A stretch of 64,000 nt of DNA, taken from positions 620,001 to 684,000 of the forward strand of contig NZ_WPHG01000003.1 in the NCBI RefSeq assembly GCF_009742725.1, in the 5' to 3' direction. Of the stretch, positions 1 through 8,581 are shown one piece after another (position 1 is the first letter of the stretch; the number at the start of each line of letters is the position of its first letter). Source of the stretch: Nitratireductor arenosus (GTDB lineage: Bacteria; Pseudomonadota; Alphaproteobacteria; Rhizobiales; Rhizobiaceae). The notes below the pieces were generated by a model. The model was not told where the DNA came from. It saw nothing but the letters and a program-made list of their open reading frames with translations, and did not search any database. Position numbers and translations under genes: made by a program.

Positions 1-238
1 CGTCCACTATGCGGGCTTTTTCGATCCCGGTTTCGGTCACTCGGCCGCTGGCGGCACCGGCAGCCGCGCCGTTCTGGAAGTGCGCAGCCACGAGGTGCCG
101 TTCATCCTCGAGCACGGCCAGGTCGTCGGCCGGCTGGTCTACGAGCACATGGCCTCCGCGCCCGGCGCGCTCTACGGCGCCGATCTCGGCTCGAACTATC
201 AGGCCCAGGGGCTGAAACTGTCGAAGCACTTTCGCTGA
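1..238 (+). CDS. dcd: dCTP deaminase, C-terminal part (cut by window edge)
   Basis: The open frame runs in from the left edge (first full codon at base 2) and ends at TGA 236-238, giving 78 residues. The run of Gly-Phe-Phe-Asp-Pro-Gly-Phe-Gly, then an Arg-Ala-Val-Leu-Glu-Val-Arg strand and the ending Gln-Gly-Leu-Lys-Leu-Ser-Lys-His-Phe matches the C-terminal end of the long alphaproteobacterial 2'-deoxycytidine 5'-triphosphate deaminase. The family makes dUTP from dCTP in the cytosol for dTTP synthesis. The N-terminal part and its start lie outside the window. It converges on the dipeptidase gene downstream. Assignment is by recognition of the C-terminal pattern only. Confidence 0.75.
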   Translation, partial: VHYAGFFDPGFGHSAAGGTGSRAVLEVRSHEVPFILEHGQVVGRLVYEHMASAPGALYGADLGSNYQAQGLKLSKHFR

Positions 239-263
239 GCCGGCGCGGCCCGCGGGCCCGCGC

Positions 264-1439
264 TCAGTCCGGCAGGAGCTCTGCCAGCAGCCGGATCTGG
301 TTGCCGCCCATCACCCGTGCGATATCGTGTTCGCCTAGGCCTTCGGCGAGCAAAGCTTCGGTCAGGAGCGGCAGGCCGGTCGTGTCGAACGGCACGTCGA
401 CGGCGCCGTCATAGTCGGAACCGAGGCCGACATGCTCGGCCCCGATCAGATCGATCACGTATTTCTGCGCCCGGGCGATTGCGGCCGGATCGGTGCCGCA
501 CACCGCCGTGTCCCAATAGCCGATGCCGACCAGCCCGCCATTGGCGGCGATGGCGCGCAATTGCCCGTCGCTGAGATTGCGGTTGTTGTCGCAGGTTCCC
601 TTGACCCCGCCATGCGACACCACGACCGGCCGGGTCGCCATGGCCAGCACCTCGTCGATCTGTTTTTGCGAGCCGTGCGCAATGTCGACGATCATGCCCA
701 GTTCTTCCATGCGCGCGATCATCTTCCGGCCGGCCTCGGTCAGGCCGCCCTTGTCGATGCCGTGCGCCGAGCCGGCCATTTCATTGTCGAAGAAATGGGT
801 CGGCGCCATCATCCGGTAACCGGCCGCGAACATGGCGTCGACATTGGCGGGGTCGCCCTCCAGAACCTGCGCGCCCTCGATGCCGAGAATGCCGGCGACG
901 ATCTCCGGTTCGGTTTTGCGGCGCTCGAGAAACACCGCCAGATCGGCCTTGGTCTTGACGATGACGAAACGGCCGTTCGAGGCTTGCGCCATCGCGTGCA
1001 GCCTCTCAGCCTGGTAGAGCGCGCGCTGCTTGAGGCTGAACCAGGTGCGCAGCGGCCAGCGTTGGCCGATGGCGAGCCAGGTGACGTTGTCGCTGTCGTC
1101 GGCGTTGCGCTCGATATTGAGGCCGCTCGGGGTCTTGGAAACCAGGGTGAACATCTGCACGGCGACATTGCCCTCGATCAGGCGGGGAACGTCGACATGG
1201 CCGCGTTCGCCGCGTTCGAGCAGGTCGCGGCCCCACAAAAGCGAATCCGCGTGCATGTCGGCGACCACCAGCGTCTCGTGCAGGCGCCGGGCGGCCGCCG
1301 TCGCCTCGTAGGGCGGCGCAACCAGCACCTGGTTCATCGAGCGCTCGACCATTGCAGGCGCGACGAAAAAGAAGATGCCGAGCCCGATCGCCGCGACGAG
1401 CAACGCGGCGGCGGCCGCGATTTTCAGGATTCGGCGCAT
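264..1439 (-). CDS. membrane dipeptidase, peptidase family M19
   Basis: A 391-residue protein with an N-terminal hydrophobic segment (about residues 7-29) that should anchor it to the membrane or serve as an uncleaved signal, placing the enzyme in the periplasm. The body carries M19 (renal dipeptidase-like) landmarks: an Asp-Met-His-Ala-Asp metal motif near residue 60, Gly-Ile-Glu-Gly in the middle, a Val-Ser-His-Gly motif, and Gly-Leu-Gly-Ser-Asp-Tyr-Asp-Gly near the C-terminus. Family members use two zinc ions to hydrolyse dipeptides, often including D-residues. The gene stands alone, with the sodium channel upstream on the same strand about 50 bases away. Substrate is not predictable. Confidence 0.85.
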   Translation of the reverse strand: MRRILKIAAAAALLVAAIGLGIFFFVAPAMVERSMNQVLVAPPYEATAAARRLHETLVVADMHADSLLWGRDLLERGERGHVDVPRLIEGNVAVQMFTLVSKTPSGLNIERNADDSDNVTWLAIGQRWPLRTWFSLKQRALYQAERLHAMAQASNGRFVIVKTKADLAVFLERRKTEPEIVAGILGIEGAQVLEGDPANVDAMFAAGYRMMAPTHFFDNEMAGSAHGIDKGGLTEAGRKMIARMEELGMIVDIAHGSQKQIDEVLAMATRPVVVSHGGVKGTCDNNRNLSDGQLRAIAANGGLVGIGYWDTAVCGTDPAAIARAQKYVIDLIGAEHVGLGSDYDGAVDVPFDTTGLPLLTEALLAEGLGEHDIARVMGGNQIRLLAELLPD

Positions 1440-1488
1440 CGATCGCCCCCTTCGGCGCTGGCGGTTCGCGACCCGAGGGGCCGGCGCG

Positions 1489-2277
1489 TCAAGTCTTGCT
1501 CGTTTCGGCGCGCTGGCGCAACTCCGCGCGCAGCGCCCGGATCTCGGCCAGGATCAGCTCCTGCTCGTTTTGCAAAGCCTGGCGCTCGGCCGTCGCCTCG
1601 GCGTCGTGCTCTTCCTGCATGGCCGAGACGATGATGCCGATGAACAGGTTGAGCACGGTGAAGGTGGTCGACACGATGAAGGGAATGAAGAACAGCCACG
1701 CCCAGGGGAAGACCGCCATCACCGGCCGCACGATGCCCATCGACCAGCTTTCCAGCGTCATGATCTGGAACAGCGAATAGGCCGACAGCGCGATGGTGCC
1801 GAACCAGTCGGGAAAGGCCGCGCCGAACAGCTTGGTCGCCATGACCGAAAACACGTAATAGACCAGCGACAGCAGCAGCATGATCGAACCCATGCCCGGC
1901 AGGGCGGCGATCAGCCCGCCGACGACGCGGCGCAGCGACGGCACCATGCCGATGATCCTCAGCACGCGCAGGATGCGCAGCGCACGCAGCACCGAGAGGC
2001 TGCCGGTCGCCGGCATCAGCGCGATCCCGACCACCACCAGGTCGAAAATGCGCCACGGATCGCGGAAAAAATCGGTCCGATAGACGATAAAGCGAGCCAG
2101 CAACTCGGCCACGAACACCGCCAGGATCGCCCGATCGAGCACCACAAGCAGCGGGCCAGCGGCGTTCATCGCGCGCTCCGACGTCTCCAGCCCCAGCGTC
2201 ACCGCGTTGACGACGATCAGGACGGTGATGGCGAGATCGAAGCGGCGGGATTCGATCAGGGATTTGAGCTGGTTCAC
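1489..2277 (-). CDS. bacterial voltage-gated sodium channel (NaChBac/NavAb family)
   Basis: A 262-residue single-domain six-helix channel starting at GTG 2277. The S4 voltage sensor has arginines at every third position (98, 101, 104, 107). The pore loop carries Thr-Leu-Glu-Ser-Trp-Ser-Met at residues 174-180, the selectivity filter of the NavAb type, with Glu176 as the high-field-strength site. The S6 helix is followed by a charged tail (about 221-260) rich in Glu, Ala and Leu, expected to form the four-helix coiled coil that holds the tetramer. Such channels pass Na+ and have been linked to motility and pH homeostasis in alkaliphiles. Assignment to a sodium channel rests on the filter; gating properties cannot be read from sequence. 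Confidence 0.93.
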   Translation of the reverse strand: MNQLKSLIESRRFDLAITVLIVVNAVTLGLETSERAMNAAGPLLVVLDRAILAVFVAELLARFIVYRTDFFRDPWRIFDLVVVGIALMPATGSLSVLRALRILRVLRIIGMVPSLRRVVGGLIAALPGMGSIMLLLSLVYYVFSVMATKLFGAAFPDWFGTIALSAYSLFQIMTLESWSMGIVRPVMAVFPWAWLFFIPFIVSTTFTVLNLFIGIIVSAMQEEHDAEATAERQALQNEQELILAEIRALRAELRQRAETSKT

Positions 2278-2476
2278 GGCGTCGGGCTCCGGCTGCGTGG
2301 CAAGGGCGGGATTGCGGTCGTGTCGGACCGTTGCCGCCAGATAGGGGCTCGCCGACGCCGTGGCCAGAGCCGCGGCGAATTATCATCGGCTTCACGTAGG
2401 CTGCCGGCCCATGCGATGCTGGCTGATGCGGGACCGGGATCGGCCCCGGCATTGCCCTGCGATCGCGAGAAAAAGC

Positions 2477-2956
2477 ATGAGCCGCCTCGAATCCTTCATC
2501 CGCCGCATGAGCGCGCAGCGCGATCTGCTCAATGAGGCGGCGCGCCGGATCGCCGAAATCGACGGGCCGGTGGTCGAGCTCGGGCTCGGAAACGGCCGCA
2601 CCTTCGACCATCTGCGCACCCTGTTCCCGCAACGCCGTATTCTCGTCTTCGACCGCAAGATGTCGGCCTTCGCCGCATCGCGGCCGGCGCCGGAGGATTT
2701 CGTCGAGGGCGAAATCCGCGAGCGCGCCACCGCCTTTGCCGGCATCGGCGCAGCACTCGTCCATTGCGACATCGCCACCGGCTATGCCGAGGCCGACGAC
2801 GCCACCATCGCTTGGCTTGCCGACGTCGTCGCGCCGCTGCTGCGCCCCGGCGGCTTCGCCGTCAGCGGCATGCCGCTCGAGCATGACGAACTGGAAGCGC
2901 TCGCCCTGCCGCCCGGCGTGGCCGAGGGGCGTTATTTTTTCTACAGGCGGCGTTGA
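2477..2956 (+). CDS. class I SAM-dependent methyltransferase, small
   Basis: A 159-residue protein. Motif I for SAM binding is Val-Glu-Leu-Gly-Leu-Gly-Asn-Gly-Arg-Thr at about 33-42, followed by an acidic strand end (Phe-Asp-Arg, about 58-60) and a Cys-Asp-Ile strand near residue 97. ATG 2477 was preferred over an in-frame start at 2360 because the SAM fold begins directly after it and the upstream extension looks non-coding. The length and compactness fit a small stand-alone methyltransferase; no substrate domain is visible. It diverges from the sodium channel and is followed by a tRNA gene. The substrate is unknown. Confidence 0.75.
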   Translation: MSRLESFIRRMSAQRDLLNEAARRIAEIDGPVVELGLGNGRTFDHLRTLFPQRRILVFDRKMSAFAASRPAPEDFVEGEIRERATAFAGIGAALVHCDIATGYAEADDATIAWLADVVAPLLRPGGFAVSGMPLEHDELEALALPPGVAEGRYFFYRRR

Positions 2957-3027
2957 CGGCGGCGGCGGCGTTGGTGTGGCGATTCCGCTTGACGCCCGCC
3001 CGCCGCTCGCCGATTAATGACGCGAAT

Positions 3028-3102
3028 GCGGGCGTAGTTCAGAGGTAGAACGCAAGCTTCCCAAGCTTGATGTCGTGGGTTCGATTCCCATCGCCCGCTC
3101 CA
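3028..3102 (+). tRNA. tRNA-Gly (anticodon CCC)
   Basis: A full cloverleaf is visible: acceptor stem GCGGGCG pairs with CGCCCGC, the D-arm holds GTTC-AGAGGT-AGAAC, the anticodon stem CAAGC/GCTTG closes a TTCCCAA loop with anticodon CCC at 3060-3062, and the T-arm contains GGTTCGATTCC. The discriminator base is T and the CCA end is encoded (3100-3102). Confidence 0.95.
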
Positions 3103-3174
3103 AATTCACGGATTTCGAACGCGTATTACCACCTCGTCCGCACGCTTGTGTCCGCGAGCGGGGCGCGGCGATGG

Positions 3175-4272
<1,098 letters not shown>

Positions 4273-4314
4273 GGCGTTCCGCGCCCCTATCCAGAAGTCC
4301 GTCGCGGGGCCGGC

Positions 4315-5109
4315 TTACGCCGTACCCTTCATGCGGTCCTTGAAATGACCGAGATGCTTTTGCTGCGCCTCGATCATGCGCTCGCGATACTGGCCGTAGA
4401 TCAGGTCGGTGTCGGCTAGCGTCACCCCGGCGATCGTCGGCGAGGCGAAGGTCGGCAGTTCGATGCCGCGATCGGCGAGCTTCTGCGCAGTGCGCGCGAT
4501 CAGTTCGTGCATCAGCATCATCGCAAGTACGGTCGAGGAGCCGGAGACCGGACGCGACCAGCCGTCCACGTTCACGATCGAATCCTCGATCGGTGCGCGC
4601 GTGTCGACGATCGCGTCGGCGATGTCGCCAAGCCGCTTGCCCGACGAATGGGTGGCCGGCTTGTCGAGATTGTGGGTCGAGGTGATGGCGGCAACGAACA
4701 GGCCGCGTTTCTTGGCGTAGAGCGCCGTTTCGATACCGGAGGCGTTGCGGCCGCTATGGCCGAAAATGACGATCGAATCGCCGGGATTGAGCGGCTGGTG
4801 ATCGAGGAATTTTTCGGCGTAGTTTTCGGTGCGCTCCAGCCACAGCAATTCGCGCACGCCGCCGGCGCCGAGCACGTTGTGCCACATCAGGCGCGGATCG
4901 GTGAGCGGGTTGAATCCGACATAGGAGCCGTAGCGCGGAAACGCTTCCTGGCACGGCAGCACCGAGTGGCCGGAACCGTAGAGATGGACCAGGCCGCCAT
5001 CGGCGAGCGAACCGGCGAGCTTGGACGACACCGCGTCGAGGGCCTCCTGGTTGGTTTCTGCGGCCTCCTCGGCGAGTTTGATCAGGCGGCTGATGTAAAG
5101 CGTGGACAT
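4315..5109 (-). CDS. SIS-domain sugar isomerase-like protein (UPF0309-like)
   Basis: A 264-residue protein with an N-terminal helical stretch and a SIS phosphosugar-binding fold: Leu-Tyr-Gly-Ser-Gly-His-Ser near residues 43-49, then Ile-Phe-Gly-His-Ser-Gly-Arg-Asn-Ala-Ser near 124-133, the Ser/Thr-rich loop typical of the family. It resembles the UPF0309 group of single-SIS-domain proteins. In this operon it follows the ROK kinase and GntR regulator, so a role in isomerising or sensing the phosphorylated imported sugar is likely. ATG 5109 is chosen because upstream sequence in this frame overlaps the GntR gene. The exact reaction cannot be told. Confidence 0.8.
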   Translation of the reverse strand: MSTLYISRLIKLAEEAAETNQEALDAVSSKLAGSLADGGLVHLYGSGHSVLPCQEAFPRYGSYVGFNPLTDPRLMWHNVLGAGGVRELLWLERTENYAEKFLDHQPLNPGDSIVIFGHSGRNASGIETALYAKKRGLFVAAITSTHNLDKPATHSSGKRLGDIADAIVDTRAPIEDSIVNVDGWSRPVSGSSTVLAMMLMHELIARTAQKLADRGIELPTFASPTIAGVTLADTDLIYGQYRERMIEAQQKHLGHFKDRMKGTA

Positions 5110-5135
5110 GGGTGTGATATGCCTTTCCCTTGCAG

Positions 5136-5882
5136 TTAAAGATGAAGACGCGAGCGGATTTCGTAGCGATCGCCGCGCATGATGGAGTGGACGAATTCGA
5201 ACGGGCCGAGCGCGTCGCAGGTGATGCGCTCGACCACGAAAGCCGGGCTGCCGGGTTCGATGCCAAGCAGGGCGGCGTCCTCGGCGCAGGCCGTACCGAC
5301 CCGGTAGACCTCCCGCGCCTCGCGCGGCGTGATCGAGAAATCGCGCTTCAGCGTTTCGTAGAGCGATGCGGACGGCTGGTGCAGCGCCAGAAGGCCGGGC
5401 ACGCGCGCTGCCGGCAGATAGGCCGTCTGCAGGCCGATCGGCGCTTCGTTGCCCAGCCGCAGGCGGCGCAGCTTGACCACCGGCTCGCCTTCGCGGATTT
5501 CCAGCGCCGTCGCAGCCTCGGGCGATGCCGCTTCTTCGCACAGATCGAGCAGGCGTGAGCCCACTTTCAGACCGAGCCCGGCCATTTCCTGGGTGAAGCT
5601 GGTCAGGCCGCGCACGCCGGCGATCACCCGTGAGGATCGCACGAAGGTGCCGCGGCCGTGCTCGCGCCGCAGCAGGCCGGATTCTTCCATATTGCGCAGC
5701 GCGTGGCGCACGGTGATGCGGCTGACCCCGAGCAGGCCGCTCAGCCGCGCTTCGTTCGGCAGTTGCATGCCGTCGGTCCAGGTGCCGTTTGCGATCAGTT
5801 CGCGCATCGCGGTTTCGGCCTGGTGCCACAGCGGCTCGGGCCGGCGCCGGTCGGGAAGGGCGGTGTTGCCGAGTTCGCTCAT
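5136..5882 (-). CDS. GntR-family regulator, HutC/UTRA type
   Basis: A 248-residue regulator with an N-terminal winged helix-turn-helix (Leu-Pro-Asn-Glu-Ala-Arg-Leu-Ser-Gly-Leu-Leu-Gly-Val-Ser-Arg-Ile-Thr-Val-Arg) and a C-terminal UTRA ligand-binding domain (from about residue 85, with an Arg-Leu-Arg-Leu-Gly-Asn-Glu-Ala-Pro-Ile strand). The start at 5882 forms an ATGA overlap with the stop of the ROK kinase gene, which favours it over the in-frame ATG at 5897. It sits inside the importer operon and is the obvious controller of it, probably sensing a sugar phosphate. The palindrome in front of the binding-protein gene is a candidate operator. Confidence 0.88.
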   Translation of the reverse strand: MSELGNTALPDRRRPEPLWHQAETAMRELIANGTWTDGMQLPNEARLSGLLGVSRITVRHALRNMEESGLLRREHGRGTFVRSSRVIAGVRGLTSFTQEMAGLGLKVGSRLLDLCEEAASPEAATALEIREGEPVVKLRRLRLGNEAPIGLQTAYLPAARVPGLLALHQPSASLYETLKRDFSITPREAREVYRVGTACAEDAALLGIEPGSPAFVVERITCDALGPFEFVHSIMRGDRYEIRSRLHL

Positions 5883-6754
5883 GCCGTCGTCTCCCACAAA
5901 GTGCTGCCGGCTGCCGCGGCCGCCGCGCCTGCGAGCGCGGCGGTGTCGCCGAGCAGGCCCGGCCGGATCTCGATCCCGCGCAGATGCGGCGGCAATTGAC
6001 GTCGCATCGCGACCGCGACACGGCGCTCGATCACGTCAAACCCGGCCGCGACGCCGCCGGCGACGATGACGATCTGCGGGTCGGTCAGCGCGACGGCGCC
6101 GGCAAGAGTGACGCCGAGTGCCGCCGCCGGCCGGTCAAGCAGCGCATTGGCGGCGGCGTCGCCGGCGCGCGCGCGGGCGATCAGCGTGCCGCCGTCGGCC
6201 ATGTCGTTGTCGCGTGCGATTCCGTCGAGCGCGCGGCCGGCCGCCTGGCGTTCGAGCCAGCCGGCGCGGTCGTCGCCCGGATCGTCGGGATCGGCGCAGG
6301 CCCAGCCGAACGAGGTCGCGCCGCCATGCGCGCCCCGAAGAATGCGTCCGCCGGCCAGCACCGCCGAGCCGATGCCGGTGCCGATCGCAAGCAGAATCGC
6401 GTCTGCCATGCCGCGCGCTGCCCCGGCGCTGGCCTCGCCCAGAAGCGTCATATGGGCGTCGTTGCCGACCGCCACCGGCGTGTCGGGTACGAGCGTGGCT
6501 AGGTCCGCGCCCTCGAGCCAGGGCAGGTTGGGGATCCAGGCGCAGCGCGTGCCCGTCACCAGCCCCGGCACCGCGAGGCCGACGCGTGCCGCGTGATGCT
6601 GCTGAACCAGTGTGCCGATCAGGGCGACGAAATCCTCCAGGCAGGCGGGCGCGGCCCAGCGGCCGACCGGCTCGAGCGGGGCCGCCCGGCCCGGCCGGGC
6701 GATCGCGGCGCGCAGATTGGTGCCGCCGAGATCGATGGCGAGGATCGCACTCAT
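5879..6754 (-). CDS. ROK-family sugar kinase
   Basis: A 291-residue protein starting with the phosphate-1 motif Ala-Ile-Asp-Leu-Gly-Gly-Thr-Asn (residues 5-12) and carrying the adenosine-side Gly-Thr-Gly-Ile-Gly-Ser-Ala loop near residues 128-134. ROK proteins phosphorylate hexoses or amino sugars. The usual ROK zinc motif with several cysteines (Cys-x-Cys-Gly-x-x-Gly-Cys) is missing: the equivalent segment after Gly-Ala-His-Gly-Gly reads Ser-Phe-Gly-Trp-Ala-Cys-Ala-Asp. There is no N-terminal DNA-binding domain, so it is a kinase, not a repressor. ATGA overlaps join it to both neighbours, consistent with phosphorylating the sugar brought in by the adjacent importer. Confidence 0.85.
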   Translation of the reverse strand: MSAILAIDLGGTNLRAAIARPGRAAPLEPVGRWAAPACLEDFVALIGTLVQQHHAARVGLAVPGLVTGTRCAWIPNLPWLEGADLATLVPDTPVAVGNDAHMTLLGEASAGAARGMADAILLAIGTGIGSAVLAGGRILRGAHGGATSFGWACADPDDPGDDRAGWLERQAAGRALDGIARDNDMADGGTLIARARAGDAAANALLDRPAAALGVTLAGAVALTDPQIVIVAGGVAAGFDVIERRVAVAMRRQLPPHLRGIEIRPGLLGDTAALAGAAAAAAGSTLWETTA

Positions 6755-7620
6755 CCCTTCACCCCGGAACTGACGATACTGTCGACGAAGAAGCGTTGCA
6801 GCAGGACGAACATGACCAGCGGCGGCAACACCGCCAGCGTGGCGCCGGCCATGACCAGATGCGTGTTCATGGCGCCGCGATTATAGGACAGGAGCCGGCT
6901 CAGGCTGATGACGATCGGGTAATCGTCGCTGTTGCCCTGCAGCACGGTCAGCGGCCACAGATAGGTGTTCCAGTGATAGACGAAGGCGAACAGGGTTAGC
7001 GCTGCAAGCGCCGGCACCACGCTCGGCGCGACGACGGAAAACACGATCCTGAGTTCCGAAGCGCCGTCGACGCGGGCGGCGTCGATCAAATCGTCCGGCA
7101 CGCCGGCGATGAACTGGCGCATCAGGAAGATGCCGAAGGCGTTGGCCAGATGCGGCACGATCACGCCCAACAGGCTGGCGTTGAGGCCGATCGCCGTGAC
7201 CAGCCGGTAGAGCGGGATCAAGGTGACGATCGGCGGCAGGAACATCGTGGCGATCAGCACGGCGAACAGCGCGTCGCGGCCGCGAAACCGGTATTTGGCG
7301 AAAGCGTAGCCGGCCATCAGGCTGGTGATCAGGATGCCGGCGGTGGTCACGGTTGCAATCACCGCCGAGTTCCAGAACGAGCGCCCGGCATTGATGACGT
7401 CGGCGACCTCGCTATAGGCGTCGAGACTGGGCGTTGCCGGCAGCCACACCGGCGGCACCTGCATGCTTTCAGCTGGGGTCTTGAAGCTCGACAGCACCAT
7501 CCACACCAGCGGAAAGGCGGCGACCACCGCCACGATCACGATCGCCAGCCGCAGGCCGGCGGCGGCCGCGTCGATGCGCACGCGAGGCCGGCGCGTCGGT
7601 GAGGTGGTGCGCTGGTTCAT
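6751..7620 (-). CDS. sugar ABC transporter permease (MalG type)
   Basis: A 289-residue inner-membrane protein with about six transmembrane helices and a cytoplasmic EAA loop, Asp-Ala-Ala-Arg-Val-Asp-Gly-Ala-Ser-Glu (about residues 179-188), that docks on the ATPase. The N-terminal helix, the Phe-Arg-Gly-Arg loop and the Asn-Thr-Tyr-Leu-Trp-Pro-Leu segment are typical of the MalG-like permease of CUT1 importers. Four-base overlaps link it to the other permease upstream and the ROK kinase downstream, so the genes are translated together. Confidence 0.92.
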   Translation of the reverse strand: MNQRTTSPTRRPRVRIDAAAAGLRLAIVIVAVVAAFPLVWMVLSSFKTPAESMQVPPVWLPATPSLDAYSEVADVINAGRSFWNSAVIATVTTAGILITSLMAGYAFAKYRFRGRDALFAVLIATMFLPPIVTLIPLYRLVTAIGLNASLLGVIVPHLANAFGIFLMRQFIAGVPDDLIDAARVDGASELRIVFSVVAPSVVPALAALTLFAFVYHWNTYLWPLTVLQGNSDDYPIVISLSRLLSYNRGAMNTHLVMAGATLAVLPPLVMFVLLQRFFVDSIVSSGVKG

Positions 7621-8507
7621 TCCTCGTCCCTCCGGCGGGCGAAGGCAAACAGCACCACGATGACGACGATCAAAGACAACATCAGCATCACCGCCATGGC
7701 CGAGCCGAGCCCTCCCTGGGCCCGTTCGATGCCGACCCGGCGGATGTGATAGGTGAGCACGTTGGTGGAGCCGGCCGGCCCGCCCTGGGTGATCAGGGCC
7801 ACCGGCTCGAACACCTGCACGGCGTTGATGACGGCGATGACGGCGCTGAACAGCAGGGTGCGCTTGAGAAGCGGCAGGGTGATGCCGAAAAACTCCTGCA
7901 GCCGGTTGGCGCCGTCGATGCGCGCCGCCTCATAGAGCGCGGTCGGAATCTGGGTCAGCCCGGCGATGACCAGAACGGTGAAATAGCCGACCTGCTGCCA
8001 GACATTCAAAAACACGATCGACAAAAGCGCGGTGTCGGGCGAGGACAGCCACGGCTGTGGGCCGAGGCCGACCCAGCCGAGCATCTGGTTGATCGGCCCC
8101 TCGCTCGGCGAATAGAGCTTCGACCAAACCAGCGCGACCGCGATCATCGGCACCATATAGGTGGAAAACAGGATGGCGCGCAGGACATTGCCGCCGGCGA
8201 CGCGACGCTGGTAGACCAAAAGGCCGAGCAGCACCGACAGCGGCAGGATGATGGCGACCGACAGGGCGGTGTAGACCGCCGTGTTGGAAAAGGCGCGCTT
8301 GAAGTCGCGGCCGACCGAGATCGGTCCGAAAATATCGTGATAATTGCGCAGGCCGACGAAGCGCGCGGTGGCGAAACCGGTCTGGGTCGACCAGTCGTGG
8401 AAGGACAACCACACGGTCAGCGCCATCGGGATAACGATGAACACCCCGATCAGGCCGACAGCCGGGGCCAGCATGAGCCCGATGGGTCCTTTCGCCGTCC
8501 TGTTCAT
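7617..8507 (-). CDS. sugar ABC transporter permease (MalF/UgpA type)
   Basis: A 296-residue inner-membrane protein with about six transmembrane helices. The EAA loop is Glu-Ala-Ala-Arg-Ile-Asp-Gly-Ala-Asn (near residue 196), and a Gly-Gly-Pro-Ala-Gly-Ser-Thr-Asn-Val-Leu stretch near residue 248 matches the MalF/UgpA partner of CUT1 importers. The gene lies 74 bases after the binding-protein gene and overlaps the next permease by four bases. The pair should form the transmembrane channel of the importer. Confidence 0.92.
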   Translation of the reverse strand: MNRTAKGPIGLMLAPAVGLIGVFIVIPMALTVWLSFHDWSTQTGFATARFVGLRNYHDIFGPISVGRDFKRAFSNTAVYTALSVAIILPLSVLLGLLVYQRRVAGGNVLRAILFSTYMVPMIAVALVWSKLYSPSEGPINQMLGWVGLGPQPWLSSPDTALLSIVFLNVWQQVGYFTVLVIAGLTQIPTALYEAARIDGANRLQEFFGITLPLLKRTLLFSAVIAVINAVQVFEPVALITQGGPAGSTNVLTYHIRRVGIERAQGGLGSAMAVMLMLSLIVVIVVLFAFARRRDEE

Positions 8508-8581
8508 ATCGTCACATCCGCTCGCGCTGTGTCGCCGGGCACGGAGCTGCGCGCCCCGTGCCCGGTGTTGGCGGTTTCAGG

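Noticed and set aside
432-1634. 400-residue plus-strand open frame over the dipeptidase gene
   Set aside because: Its protein is rich in His, Arg, Asp and Gln with no fold pattern, as expected of the antisense of a GC-rich gene; the minus-strand M19 enzyme explains the region.
1375-2535. 386-residue plus-strand open frame over the sodium channel
   Set aside because: Composition is dominated by His, Asp, Gln and Arg and it runs opposite to an unmistakable channel gene.
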